This document shows positions 33,346-41,862 of a DNA stretch of 64,000 nucleotides, one piece after another. The stretch spans positions 67,279 through 131,278 of the forward strand of contig NZ_KQ948153.1 in the NCBI RefSeq assembly GCF_001513955.1, written 5' to 3'. Source of the stretch: Streptomyces pseudovenezuelae (GTDB lineage Bacteria; Actinomycetota; Actinomycetes; Streptomycetales; Streptomycetaceae). The notes beneath the pieces were generated by a model, which was not told the DNA's origin, ran no database searches, and worked only from the letters and a program-made list of their open reading frames with translations. The position numbers were made by a program, and so were the translations under genes. Every line of letters starts with the position of its first letter. The first letter of the stretch is position 1.

Positions 33346-34164
33346 ATGCGCGTGGTGACCTGGAACCTGTGGTGGCGCTTCGGCCCGTGGGAGCAACGTC
33401 AGAAGGCGATCCTCACGGTGCTGCGGGAGCTGCGTCCGGATGTGGTCGGCCTCCAGGAGGTGTGGTCGGCCGGCTCCGAGAACCTGGCGGAGTGGCTGGC
33501 CGGGGAGCTGGGCCTGCACTGGGCGTGGGCCGCGTCGCCCGCCTCGGAGCGCTGGCAGCGGCGGATCGGCGACCCGGGGGTGGAGGTCGGCAACGCGGTG
33601 CTGAGCCGCTGGCCGGTGATCGACCGGGCCGTCCTGCGGCTGCCCGCCCCTGAGGACCTGGACGACGGCCGCCTCGCCTTCCACACCAGGCTGGCGGGAC
33701 CCTCGTACGACATCCCCTTCTTCACCACCCACCTCACCTCGTCCCCCACCGCCTCGGCGATCCGCTGCCAACAGGTCACGGCACTCGCGGAGTTCGTGGC
33801 GGCGCACAGGTCGGGCACCGACTTCCCGCCCGTCATCACCGGCGACTTCAACGCCTGGCCCGACTCCGACGAGGTCCGCCTCTTCGGCGGCTACAGGACG
33901 GCCCCGGCCGTTCCAGGCCAACTCTTCCTGGACGCCTGGGAGTACGCGGACCCGTCGGCCCCCTCCGCGACCTGGGATCCGGCGAACCCCTACGTCCGCG
34001 TGGCCCCGCCGGCCCGCATCGACTACATCCACGTGGGCCCACCGAACGCATCCGGCCTCGGTCACGTCCTGAACGTGCGGCGCGCGGGCGACGCCCCGGT
34101 GGACGGCGTCTGGCCGTCGGACCACGCGGCGGCGGTGGCGGAGCTGGCGGACGGGTCAGAGTGA
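33346..34164 (+). CDS. Endonuclease/exonuclease/phosphatase (EEP) family
   Basis: A 272-residue protein of the DNase I-like fold that hydrolyses phosphodiester or phosphomonoester bonds with Mg2+. Conserved blocks are MRVVTWNLWWRFGPW, VVGLQEVWSAG (metal-binding Glu), ITGDFNAWPDSDEV (D-x-N) and WPSDHAAAVAEL (catalytic His). The ATG at 33346 has GAAGGGG 8 bp upstream; a GTG 9 bp earlier would overlap that site. No signal peptide. The substrate (nucleic acid or sugar phosphate) cannot be told from sequence. The 3' end overlaps the convergent DUF397 gene by 9 bp. Confidence 0.85.
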   Translation: MRVVTWNLWWRFGPWEQRQKAILTVLRELRPDVVGLQEVWSAGSENLAEWLAGELGLHWAWAASPASERWQRRIGDPGVEVGNAVLSRWPVIDRAVLRLPAPEDLDDGRLAFHTRLAGPSYDIPFFTTHLTSSPTASAIRCQQVTALAEFVAAHRSGTDFPPVITGDFNAWPDSDEVRLFGGYRTAPAVPGQLFLDAWEYADPSAPSATWDPANPYVRVAPPARIDYIHVGPPNASGLGHVLNVRRAGDAPVDGVWPSDHAAAVAELADGSE

Positions 34165-34341
34165 CTTGAGGTGGCCGAGCAGGGCGGCGAAGGCGGCGGG
34201 GGTGACGGTGACGACGGTTCGGGCGGGGCCGGAATCGGAATCGGTGTCTGTGAGGTGGACTCCGTCGGGTTCGGTGGATATGTGGACGCACGCGTCGCCT
34301 TCCTGGCAGTAGGACGACTTCTGCCAACGGTCCGTGATCAT
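34156..34341 (-). CDS. DUF397 small protein
   Basis: A 61-residue DUF397 protein, with the typical W-x-K-S-S-Y start (WQKSSYCQEGDACVHI) and a C-terminal VTPAAFAALLGHLKS. DUF397 proteins are encoded beside XRE-DUF5753 regulators in Streptomyces (the WhiJ/BldB-type pairs) and modulate them. The XRE gene lies 10 bp upstream on the same strand, so this is such a pair. Confidence 0.88.
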   Translation of the reverse strand: MITDRWQKSSYCQEGDACVHISTEPDGVHLTDTDSDSGPARTVVTVTPAAFAALLGHLKSL

Positions 34342-34351
34342 GCGGACTCCC

Positions 34352-35203
34352 TCAGAGGTTCTGGGCGATGGAACGGATCAGATCCCGAGACTTGCCGGGA
34401 CTCAGAGCGGTGGCTTCCACGACGTCGAGCAGGTGCCGGTACTTCGTCAGAAGAGCCTCGGCGTCGAGGAGGACCGGCCCGTGAAACTGGTCGAGCTGTG
34501 CGGTGTCGAGCTGCGGTACGGGCCCGTACAGGTAGTTGATGGACTGACCCGAGCCGGGGAAGGCGCCGACGTCGAACGGCAGCACACGGATCGTGACGTG
34601 CTGCTGCTCGCTCATGTCGAGCAGATGCCGTAGCTGGGCACGGGCCACGTCCCGGCCACCGACCCGCATGCGCAGGGCCGCCTCGTGCACGGTCGTGCGA
34701 TACGGCGTCGGGTCGGCGCCGTAGAGGAGGCCCTGCCGCTTGATCCGGTGCGAGACCCGGTGTTCGATCGCGGGTGGTGAGGGTTCCGGGATGACGTGCC
34801 GGAAGATCTCGCGTGCGTGGTCGGCAGTCTGGAGCAGCCCCGGCATATGGGAGGTGTACGCGGTCCGTATGGCGGTGGCGTGATGCTCCAGCTCGGCGAG
34901 GTCGAGGAGTCCCGAAGGCAGGACTTCGCGGTACGACTCCCACCAGCCGAACAGCCTGTCGGTCGCCATGCCGACCAGAGCCTCGACGAACGCCTGGTCC
35001 GGGCAGGAGTAGATGCTGGCCAGCGCGCGGATACGGTCGGGGCTCACCCCGAACCGTCCGGATTCCACGTTGCTGAGCTGTCCTTGGCTCGTACCCAGTG
35101 TGCGCGCGGCCTCGGTCGCCGTCAGGCCCGAGCGCTCACGCATCTTGCGCAGCTCCACAGCGATCCGGAGGCGGCGGGCCGTCAGCGGGGGCCTTGTGGA
35201 CAT
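34352..35203 (-). CDS. XRE regulator with DUF5753 (WhiJ type)
   Basis: A 283-residue regulator with an N-terminal helix-turn-helix (LTATEAARTLGTSQGQLSNV, residues about 22-50) and a DUF5753 domain (about 90-275; IRTAYTSHMPGLLQTADHAR, RLRM-type ALRMRVGGRD, VTIRVLPFDVGAFPG). WhiJ-type proteins control development or antibiotic production together with a DUF397 partner, which follows here. The ATG at 35203 is chosen because AGGAAGAG lies 8 bp upstream. The divergent gap carries a palindrome at 35282-35296. Confidence 0.85.
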   Translation of the reverse strand: MSTRPPLTARRLRIAVELRKMRERSGLTATEAARTLGTSQGQLSNVESGRFGVSPDRIRALASIYSCPDQAFVEALVGMATDRLFGWWESYREVLPSGLLDLAELEHHATAIRTAYTSHMPGLLQTADHAREIFRHVIPEPSPPAIEHRVSHRIKRQGLLYGADPTPYRTTVHEAALRMRVGGRDVARAQLRHLLDMSEQQHVTIRVLPFDVGAFPGSGQSINYLYGPVPQLDTAQLDQFHGPVLLDAEALLTKYRHLLDVVEATALSPGKSRDLIRSIAQNL

Positions 35204-35281
35204 GTGTGAACTCTTCCTGGACGCACGTTCCATACACGGTCACCCGCATGGGTGAAAAACGTCGAAGTATCTCCAGGGGCG

Positions 35282-35296
35282 GCAAATGGCATTTGC
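35282..35296. promoter_or_regulatory. Palindrome in XRE/ATPase divergent promoter
   Basis: GCAAATGGCATTTGC, a perfect 7-bp inverted repeat around one base in the most AT-rich part of the gap. Plausible operator for the adjoining XRE regulator. Confidence 0.55.
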
Positions 35297-35405
35297 TGGA
35301 CCTCTATCGTCATATCCAGGCGCCCCGTCTGGAAGCGCACCGTGGGACGCCGCGGCGGAGACACCAGGCACTCGTCCAACTCCCCTCAGTGACCGGAGAC
35401 TTCCG

Positions 35406-35834
35406 ATGGCCACCGTATCCCCGTCCTGGAACTACACCCTGCATCTTCCGCACGATCCACGCGCACCGGGGATCGCGAGGGGCGCTCTGAGGCTGATCCT
35501 TGCCGCGCACCGGTTGCCCGACCTCACACCCACCGCGGAGCTACTCGCGGCAGAACTGCTGGCGAACGCGCACTGCCACACGAAAGGCCCCTACGCCTTC
35601 CGCCTCCTCTCCCCGGCCCCCGGACGGATCCGGGTCGCCGTCTGGGACACGGACCCCCGCGTCCCGCCCGGCTTCACCTCCGACCAGCCGCCACCCGCAC
35701 CGGACGCCGAACACGGCCGGGGCCTGAGCCTGGTCCGTGCCTGCGCGGACGCGACGGGCGTGTCGGTACTGCGCGAGCTGGGCGCGTCGAGGGGCGGGAA
35801 GCTGCTGTGGGCGGAGTGCGGGGTGCCGGGGTGA
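35406..35834 (+). CDS. RsbW-like ATP-binding (anti-sigma type) protein
   Basis: A 142-residue GHKL-type ATPase of the small histidine-kinase-like group. The N-box is seen as LAAELLANAHCHTKGPYAF, followed by VAVWDTDPRVPP and a G-box AEHGRGLSLVRACAD. Such proteins bind and phosphorylate anti-anti-sigma factors or act as accessory partners at XRE-DUF397 loci. It is divergent from the XRE gene. ATGA overlap possible with the next frame. A partner sigma factor is not seen in the window. Confidence 0.82.
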   Translation: MATVSPSWNYTLHLPHDPRAPGIARGALRLILAAHRLPDLTPTAELLAAELLANAHCHTKGPYAFRLLSPAPGRIRVAVWDTDPRVPPGFTSDQPPPAPDAEHGRGLSLVRACADATGVSVLRELGASRGGKLLWAECGVPG

Positions 35835-35884
35835 TGAGCCGGGCCATACTGGGAGAAGTGACCGCTGTTCACCAGGAGCCGACC

Positions 35885-36160
35885 ATGAGCGCACAGCCCG
35901 AGCACGGCTGGGGAGCGATGCCCCTCCCGGAGATCCGGACCGTGGACGACCTGCGCAGCGCGCTCAGCCGCTACGGCTTCCCCGGCGACCGGGAGCGTTT
36001 CGAAACGGAGCTGGCGGCCGCCATAGGTGCCTCGCCCACCAACGACTTCGCGGGTGCCGCAGCTGTCGTCCGGGCCTACCGGCACCGGGTTCTGATCAGG
36101 AACTCACCCGAGATCATGACGGCCCTGGAAGAGGCCCGTGGCGGAGGCGGCGGTACGTGA
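35885..36160 (+). CDS. DUF6247-like small protein (possible antitoxin)
   Basis: A 91-residue protein. Features seen: PLPEIRTVDDLRSALSRYGF, then RFETELAAAIGASPTNDF, and a helical C-terminus ending in Gly residues. The ATG at 35885 has AGGAG 6 bp upstream; an ATG at 35834 overlapping the ATPase stop is a weaker choice. Its stop (TGA) overlaps the GTG of the next small gene. Stop-start coupling with a RelE-like protein suggests an antitoxin or binding role; that is inference. Confidence 0.6.
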   Translation: MSAQPEHGWGAMPLPEIRTVDDLRSALSRYGFPGDRERFETELAAAIGASPTNDFAGAAAVVRAYRHRVLIRNSPEIMTALEEARGGGGGT

Positions 36161-36384
36161 ACGAGATCCCGCTGGAGGAGGCCGAGCCGGCCAGGAAGGC
36201 GTTCGGCGATCTGACGGAGGGGGAGCGGGAGGTGGTCCGCGCGGCACTCGCCGCCATTGCCCGGGACCCGGCGGTGGGCCGCGAGATTCCCGGCTGGCGC
36301 CCTCCGTCCCTGGCGTACACGCATACACCGGGCCTGGGGGTGACGGTCGTCTATTACTTCCGTGATCCGCAGGTGTTGGACTGA
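36157..36384 (+). CDS. Small RelE/ParE-like protein
   Basis: A 75-residue protein, GTG start inside the previous stop (GTGA). Helical N-terminus AFGDLTEGEREVVRAALAAI, then DPAVGREIPGWR and a beta-hairpin end GVTVVYYFRDPQVLD resembling the core of RelE/ParE toxins. It lacks a clear catalytic set, so it may be a degenerate or binding member. Paired with the gene before it. Confidence 0.55.
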   Translation: MNEIPLEEAEPARKAFGDLTEGEREVVRAALAAIARDPAVGREIPGWRPPSLAYTHTPGLGVTVVYYFRDPQVLD

Positions 36385-36397
36385 GGCGGTCCTTCGG

Positions 36398-37117
36398 CTA
36401 TGCCTTCGGAACGATCCATTCTCTCGGCTCGTCCAGGCCGTCGGGTTGGTACAGCACGGACTCTGGACGCTCGGTGCCGGGGACGGCGAACGCCAGCTTG
36501 CCCCGTGCGCACTTGCCTGCGGTCACCGTCACTTCGAACGGGAACTCCGGCTTCGGGAAGTCGCTATAGGTGGAGCTCGACGGGTTGATACGGCCTCCGT
36601 CGCCGTAGTACAGCGTCCAGCTGGTGGTGTTGTCGGTGTACGAACCTCTGGTCCCGCACAGCTTCAGATCCGCGTACGCCCACACGTAACCCGGCTCCCC
36701 GGCCTCTTCACTCGCCTTGCCGACCGAGGTGAAGCCCTGTTTGTAGTCGAGCACGGTCAGGCTGCCTTCGAACGGCTTGGCCGGGTCGGTGTTTTGCACC
36801 CTCCAGGTGGTGCCGAAGGCCAAGGCCTTGGACGACGGGGGTGACGAGGCAGGTGCCTCAACCGCTCCGGGTGTGGGGAGCACGGTCTGTGCGCTGGTAA
36901 CTGTCGTGGTGGCCGTCGCCGAAGGACCCGCCTTGTCGGCGCCGGAGTCGGCCGTGACGCCGATCAGCACTCCGACGAGGAGGCCGGCGAGAACGGCGCC
37001 TGCAAGGAGCAGGACGCTCCTCCGGGAGCGCGCGGGACGCGGCGGTTGAGCGGCGTCATCGGAGGCCTGAGCGTGCAGTGGCCCGTCGGGAGGTCCCGAC
37101 GGGGACGGGCTGTTCAT
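36398..37117 (-). CDS. Membrane-anchored extracellular protein, DUF4352-like
   Basis: A 239-residue protein: Pro/Ser-rich cytoplasmic start, a single transmembrane helix (SVLLLAGAVLAGLLVGVLIG, about residues 34-53), a low-complexity Thr/Ser/Ala linker, and an extracellular domain with FGTTWRVQNTDPAKPFEGSL, LTVLDYKQGF and two cysteines. The ATG at 37117 fits the topology. Family resemblance is to DUF4352-type immunoglobulin-like domains. It ends 13 bp from the convergent RelE-like gene. Function unknown. Confidence 0.68.
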   Translation of the reverse strand: MNSPSPSGPPDGPLHAQASDDAAQPPRPARSRRSVLLLAGAVLAGLLVGVLIGVTADSGADKAGPSATATTTVTSAQTVLPTPGAVEAPASSPPSSKALAFGTTWRVQNTDPAKPFEGSLTVLDYKQGFTSVGKASEEAGEPGYVWAYADLKLCGTRGSYTDNTTSWTLYYGDGGRINPSSSTYSDFPKPEFPFEVTVTAGKCARGKLAFAVPGTERPESVLYQPDGLDEPREWIVPKA

Positions 37118-37229
37118 GGTTTCAGCGTGCGACGGGCAGGCTGTTCGCGCACTCCGGACCACGTCTGCCTCACGGCTGCTTCGACGTGCGGTGCACCCGG
37201 CCTGGTGCTCAACTGGAAACCGGATCCCA

Positions 37230-37364
37230 TCGAGCACAGGACGTTGCGATGAGCGGCAACGGAACTCGACGCGGGCCCTTATGGCGCCTGCGACGGAAAT
37301 GTACGCGCCGCATCTCGACAGGGACGGCGACGGCGTGGCCTGCGAGCCGTACGCGGGGCCTTGA
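37230..37364 (+). pseudogene. Excalibur calcium-binding domain remnant
   Basis: The plus-strand frame ends YAPHLDRDGDGVACEPYAGP then stop, matching the D-x-D-G-D-G-x-A-C-E core of Excalibur domains found at the end of secreted nuclease-like proteins. The sequence in front has no signal peptide and no clear start, and lies over the promoter of the leftward gene. Probably the tail of a decayed gene. Confidence 0.55.
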
Positions 37365-37397
37365 CGCGACGGCGACCGAAATCTCTCGCGGGGACGC

Positions 37398-38534
37398 TCA
37401 GTCGCCTCGCTCCTCCCCCGTGAACATGCTGATCAGGCCGTGAGGGGTGTCGGCGCCGAACATCAGGGCGTAGAGCTCCGTGCCCTCCTCGGCCGTTTCG
37501 GCGCTGCGGGGGAACATGGCGTGCTCGTGCTCGGTGAGCGCGGTCTCGATGTCGTCGGGGTGGGCCGCCAGAGCCTTGGCGAGCTCCGCGCCGTCGAGCA
37601 TGGCGAGGTTGGCGCCCTCGCCGTTCGGGGCGGCGACGTGGGCGGCGTCGCCGATCAGGGTCACGCCCGGCACCCGCTCCCAGCGGTGCTCGACGGGCAG
37701 GGCGGCGAAGTGGCGCAGGACCGGGGCGGTGTCGGCGTCGGTGATCAGCGCGGTGAGTTCCGGCGCCCAGCCCTCGAACTCCCGCGCTATCCGGGCGACG
37801 GCCGCGGCGGAGTCGGTGAAGTCGATGTCCGCGAACCAGTCCTGCGGCCGGGCGAGCATCACGTACGTGTGCAGGTTGCCGCCCCGCTCCCGGTGCGTCA
37901 CGAAACCCTTGCCCGGCGCGAGCACGAACAGCGCCCCGGCTCCGACCACCTTCGCGCTGGCCGGGTGCCGGGTGTCGGAGTCGTGCAGGTACACCTCGAC
38001 GCAGGACATGCCGGTGTACTCGGGCCTCGCGGCGGACAGCAGCGGCCGTACCCGGGACCATGCCCCGTCCGCGCCGACCAGGAGTTCGGTGACGACCGAG
38101 GTGCCGTCGGCGAACGTCACCTCGTGGCGGCCCCCGCCCAGCGCCCGGGTGCCGCTGACCTTGTGGCCCCAGCGGACCGTGCCGGGCGGCAGCGAGTCCA
38201 GCAGGAGCTGCCGCAGCTCGCCGCGCTGCACCTCGGGGCGGCCGCCGGTGCCGTCGTCGGCCTTGTCGAAGAGGACCGTGCCGTCCCGGTCGACCAGCCG
38301 TGTCGCCTCGCGGCCCTCCAGGATCAGGCCGTGGAACTCGTCCTCCAGGCCGGCCGCCCGCAGGGCCAACAGGCCGTTGTGGTCGTGGATGTCGAGCATT
38401 CCGCCCTGGGCGCGGGCCGTGGGGGAGGACTCCGCCTCGTACACGGTGGCCGGGATGCCGTGGACGTGCAGGACGCGGGCGAGCGTGAGGCCGCCGAGTC
38501 CGGCGCCGATGATCGTGACGTGGGTGGTGGTCAT
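37398..38534 (-). CDS. FAD-dependent monooxygenase, TetX-like
   Basis: A 378-residue class A flavin monooxygenase. The FAD-binding turn is IIGAGLGGLTLARVLHVHG (GxGxxG at 10-15), followed by GADGAWSRVRPLL and VTLIGDAAHVAAPNGEGANL near the end of the FAD domain. The family includes PHBH-type hydroxylases and TetX, which inactivates tetracyclines. The pattern GGMLDIHDHNG and the short C-terminus are close to TetX-type proteins. It stands beside an MFS exporter, so a detoxification role is attractive but unproven. Confidence 0.82.
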   Translation of the reverse strand: MTTTHVTIIGAGLGGLTLARVLHVHGIPATVYEAESSPTARAQGGMLDIHDHNGLLALRAAGLEDEFHGLILEGREATRLVDRDGTVLFDKADDGTGGRPEVQRGELRQLLLDSLPPGTVRWGHKVSGTRALGGGRHEVTFADGTSVVTELLVGADGAWSRVRPLLSAARPEYTGMSCVEVYLHDSDTRHPASAKVVGAGALFVLAPGKGFVTHRERGGNLHTYVMLARPQDWFADIDFTDSAAAVARIAREFEGWAPELTALITDADTAPVLRHFAALPVEHRWERVPGVTLIGDAAHVAAPNGEGANLAMLDGAELAKALAAHPDDIETALTEHEHAMFPRSAETAEEGTELYALMFGADTPHGLISMFTGEERGD

Positions 38535-38821
38535 GGAGACTCCTTGCGCGTCGTGGGGCCGCCGGGTGGGTCCGGTGGCGTCTCCAGAAAGGTTCCGGGG
38601 CCCCGTCGACAGGCCGCCGACACCGAACCGACACCCCCGACAGACGCCCGACACCGCGCCGACGCCGACGCCGACCCGAAGTTGAAGCCCCTGCCGCGCG
38701 TGGAGACGGCGTCGGCCGAGCCGGCCGCCGCGTTCCAGATCGTGTGCGACGCCACCAGCGAGCAGGTCGACAGGTGGAGAGGCTGGAGGCGTTGAAGTCG
38801 CTGCCGGACTCGTGGTTCGCG
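38535..38821. other. Gap with a decayed coding fragment
   Basis: A 287-bp gap between the monooxygenase and isochorismatase genes. On the plus strand, AFQIVCDATSEQVDR and, in another frame from about 38776, VERLEALKSLPDSWF look like coding text broken by a frameshift. I could not assign a family. The promoter of the monooxygenase must also lie here. Confidence 0.35.
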
Positions 38822-39421
38822 TCAGTCGGCCCGGAGCAGGGCGCGCAGCTCGGTGGTGTCGATGATGTGGGCCCGTGAGGGGAAGACGCGGTGGAGCAGG
38901 ACCTCGTGGACTTCGGTGTCCGGGTCGGCGACGCCGTCCGACAGGACGTAGAGCTGGTAGTCGCGGTCGGCGGCGTCGATGACGGTGGACAGGACGGCGC
39001 CACTGGTGCTGATGCCGGAGACGACCAGGGTGGTGATGCCGCGCTCCCGCAGCTGCTGGTCGAGGTCGGTGGTGGACATGCCGCCGTGGCGGATCTTGCG
39101 CACGACGATGTCGCTGTCCTGGGGAGCCAGGCGCTCGTGGACGGCGGTGCCAGGGTCCTCGTGGTGCAGGACGCGGTGGTGGGCCAGCGGGGCGAAGGAC
39201 TTGTTGGAGGCCGGGATCGCGTCCCAGTCGGTATCGGTGAAGCCGACGCGTACGTAGGCGATGGTGCCGCCATGCGCGCGAACGTCGGCGATGGCCCCTT
39301 CCACACGACCGAGCAGCGCGTTCCGGTCCTCGCCTTCGGGCACAAAGGCCAGGATCGCGGGCTGGTAGTCCATGACGAGAAGAGCGGTGCGGGCGGGGTC
39401 AAGCGCGGGGGCGGTGTTCAC
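38822..39421 (-). CDS. Isochorismatase-family hydrolase without Cys
   Basis: A 199-residue cysteine-hydrolase-superfamily protein. Catalytic Asp is in LLVMDYQPAILAF and Lys in IVVRKIRHGG, but the usual nucleophilic Cys position reads VSGISTSGAVLST, with no cysteine. True isochorismatases (EntB/PhzD type) also lack the Cys and hydrolyse a vinyl ether, so this may be one of those or another non-amidase member. GTG at 39421 has AAGGAGAA upstream. It is downstream of the MFS gene on the same strand (89 bp). Confidence 0.8.
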   Translation of the reverse strand: MNTAPALDPARTALLVMDYQPAILAFVPEGEDRNALLGRVEGAIADVRAHGGTIAYVRVGFTDTDWDAIPASNKSFAPLAHHRVLHHEDPGTAVHERLAPQDSDIVVRKIRHGGMSTTDLDQQLRERGITTLVVSGISTSGAVLSTVIDAADRDYQLYVLSDGVADPDTEVHEVLLHRVFPSRAHIIDTTELRALLRAD

Positions 39422-39510
39422 GCGAGTTCTCCTTAACCGGTGGTGTGCCAGGTCGACGCGGACACGCACCGGGGACCGGCTGCGGCCTGCGGGTGGCACG
39501 TTGTGGTGCC

Positions 39511-40755
39511 TCACGAGTGGCTGCGGGACGGTTCCGGCTCGTGCTGCGGCGTCTGGTCCTCTCGGGGAAGCAGGAGCGGGGTGGTCAAGATGAGCAGTCC
39601 TGCGACCGTGAGAGCGGTACGTGGGCTGGTGACGTCGGCGAGCAGCCCGGCGAGTGCGGTGAGGACGGCGATGGACGCCTGCTGGCCGATCGACCAGGCC
39701 GACAGGGTGCGGGCGACGAGATGCTCGGGGGTGTGTTCGAGCCGGTAGGTGGCGAGCACCGGGCTGTACAGGCTCATGTTGATGATGATCGCCAGCTCGA
39801 CGGCCATCACGGTGACGAGGCCGACGACGCCGGGACGGACGAAGGCCAGGCCGATCAGCCAGATGGCGCGCAGGGTGCCAACGGTCCGGAAGACCCAGTG
39901 CCGGCCGAAGCGCGCCACGACACGGCGGGCCAGCCGCGAGCCGATGAGTCCGCCGAGGCAGGGGGCGGCGAAGGCGAGGCCGTACTGCCAGGGCGGGAAA
40001 CCGAGTTGGCGAAGCAGGAGCACCGCCAGCAGCGGCTCGGTGGCCATGATCAGCCCGCCGACGAGCAGTTGGTTGAGGTAGAGGGCGCGCAGACCGGGGT
40101 GGCCCAAGATGTGTCGCCAGCCGTCGAGAAGTGCGCCCACCCGGACGGGGCTCTTGTCGGTCCTTCGCGGCGCTTCTTCCTGGCCGCGGATCGCGATGAT
40201 GCCGAGCGCGGAGAGCAGGTAGCTGAGCGCGTCGGCCACCACGGTGGTGACGGGACCGAACAGGCCGATCGCAGCTCCGCCCAACGGTGGCCCCACCGCG
40301 ATGGAGCTCCAGTTCGTGGACTCGAACCGAGCGTTGGCGACGAGTAGGTCGTCCGGCCGGACGAGGGCCTTGAGGTAAGCGCCGCCGGCCGCGTTGAACG
40401 CGATCTTGGCCGCGGCGACCAGAGCCGAGACCACGAGGAGCTGGACGAGACTGAGCCATCCGAAGGCGTAGGCGACGGGGACCGTCGCCATGGCCGCAAG
40501 CCGGGCCAGGTCCATCATGATCATGACTGGGCGTTTGCGCCGGAACTCCACCCACGGCGCGAGGGGCACCGCGATCAGCGCACCCACCGCAGGCCCCACC
40601 GCGGACAGCGCGGACACCTCAGCGGGTCCGGCATGCAGCACCAGCACGGCGATCAGCGGCAACGCCCCGAACCCCAGCCCGGACCCATACGCGCTCACCG
40701 CATACGACGCCCACAGCCAGCCGAACTGCCGGCCCAACCGTCTCCTGCCCGCCAT
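39511..40755 (-). CDS. MFS exporter (enterobactin-exporter/MFS_3 type)
   Basis: A 414-residue membrane transporter with about 12 helices, starting FGWLWASYAVSAYGSGLGFG and with the A-motif-like region between helices 2 and 3 (LAPWVEFRRKRPVMIMMDLA). The MFS_3 group exports siderophores and drugs. The ATG at 40755 has GGGGAG upstream. It is divergent from a LysR regulator with an inverted repeat in the gap, so it is probably the LysR target. With the TetX-like enzyme and isochorismatase it forms a likely resistance or detoxification set. Confidence 0.85.
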   Translation of the reverse strand: MAGRRRLGRQFGWLWASYAVSAYGSGLGFGALPLIAVLVLHAGPAEVSALSAVGPAVGALIAVPLAPWVEFRRKRPVMIMMDLARLAAMATVPVAYAFGWLSLVQLLVVSALVAAAKIAFNAAGGAYLKALVRPDDLLVANARFESTNWSSIAVGPPLGGAAIGLFGPVTTVVADALSYLLSALGIIAIRGQEEAPRRTDKSPVRVGALLDGWRHILGHPGLRALYLNQLLVGGLIMATEPLLAVLLLRQLGFPPWQYGLAFAAPCLGGLIGSRLARRVVARFGRHWVFRTVGTLRAIWLIGLAFVRPGVVGLVTVMAVELAIIINMSLYSPVLATYRLEHTPEHLVARTLSAWSIGQQASIAVLTALAGLLADVTSPRTALTVAGLLILTTPLLLPREDQTPQHEPEPSRSHS

Positions 40756-40831
40756 GCGCAGCGCACTCCCCTTGATTCCCCGCCCGAACAAACCGACGTT
40801 GACCACGGAGAGATAAGCGGGCAGGACAACA

Positions 40832-40853
40832 GCAGGTCAAACAACCGACCTGC
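40832..40853. promoter_or_regulatory. Inverted repeat in MFS/LysR divergent gap
   Basis: GCAGGTC (40832-40838) and GACCTGC (40847-40853), a perfect 7-bp inverted repeat with an 8-nt spacer. LysR proteins bind such dyads near divergent promoters. Confidence 0.6.
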
Positions 40854-40895
40854 CCGCAATCCACAACCATCAGTTGTTCACTAAGGTGGGTCGGC

Positions 40896-41831
40896 GTGGA
40901 TCTCGAAGCAGTACGTACCTTCGTCGCCGTCGCGGAAGCGGGCCAGTTCCAGAAAGCCGCCACCGACCTGTCGATCACCCAGCAGGCCGTCTCCAAACGC
41001 ATCGCCGCGCTGGAGCGCACCCTTGGCGTGCGACTGTTCACCCGTGCCCCACGCGGCGCCGAGCCCACCATCGACGGGCAGGCGTTCCTGCCCCACGCAC
41101 GCGAGCTGCTGCGCGTCGAGGGGCGCGCGATAGCCTCCGTGCGCCCCGGCCACCGGCCGCTTCGCGTCGACGTGATCGCCTCGCGCAGCGCGCAGTCGGG
41201 CCTGATGCGTGGCTTCCACCGCGCACACCCCGAGATCGACCTCGACGTGATGATGCTGTTCGACATCGAGACCGCCGTCACCGCCATCCGCTCCGGCACC
41301 ATCGACGCGTCCTTCCGCGCCGTCGCCGCGCCTGGCCGCCCCCTCCCCGAGGACATCGAGTCCATCCGGGTCCTCGACGAGCCGCTCCAACTCCTCACCG
41401 GCCCCCGCCACGCACTGGCAGGCGCCCGCTCGGTCACCCTCGCCCAGCTCACCGGGCACCGGATCTGGATGCCCGGCATCGCCCCCGGCACCGAATGGGG
41501 CGCCTACTACGACGACCTCGTCGCCGAGTTCGGCCTCACCATCGAGGCGACGGGCCCCAACTTCGGCTCCGACGTACTCCTCGACACCATCGCCGACACC
41601 CCGGCACTGGCCACCTTCATGGGCGAGCCCACCCGCCTCGTCTGGCCCGCCGGCCACGACCTGCGCCGCATCCCGGTCATCGACCCGACCCCGGTCTACC
41701 CGCACTCGCTCCTCTGGCACCGCGACAACCCCCACCCGGCGCTGGCCACCCTCCGCACCCACCTCGCCGCCACGACGGCCGACCACGACGCCACCGGCAC
41801 CTGGAGGCCGGGCTGGGTGACGCCGCGCTGA
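40896..41831 (+). CDS. LysR-family regulator
   Basis: A 311-residue LysR regulator. N-terminal winged helix: [20 protein letters not shown], then [20 protein letters not shown] and GVRLFTR. The effector domain follows from about residue 90. The start is GTG at 40896. LysR proteins usually act on a divergent target when a ligand binds; the MFS exporter is the neighbour on the other strand. Ligand unknown. Confidence 0.88.
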   Translation: MDLEAVRTFVAVAEAGQFQKAATDLSITQQAVSKRIAALERTLGVRLFTRAPRGAEPTIDGQAFLPHARELLRVEGRAIASVRPGHRPLRVDVIASRSAQSGLMRGFHRAHPEIDLDVMMLFDIETAVTAIRSGTIDASFRAVAAPGRPLPEDIESIRVLDEPLQLLTGPRHALAGARSVTLAQLTGHRIWMPGIAPGTEWGAYYDDLVAEFGLTIEATGPNFGSDVLLDTIADTPALATFMGEPTRLVWPAGHDLRRIPVIDPTPVYPHSLLWHRDNPHPALATLRTHLAATTADHDATGTWRPGWVTPR

Positions 41832-41862
41832 ACGGCCGACGACCCACGCGGCCGGCCCTGTC

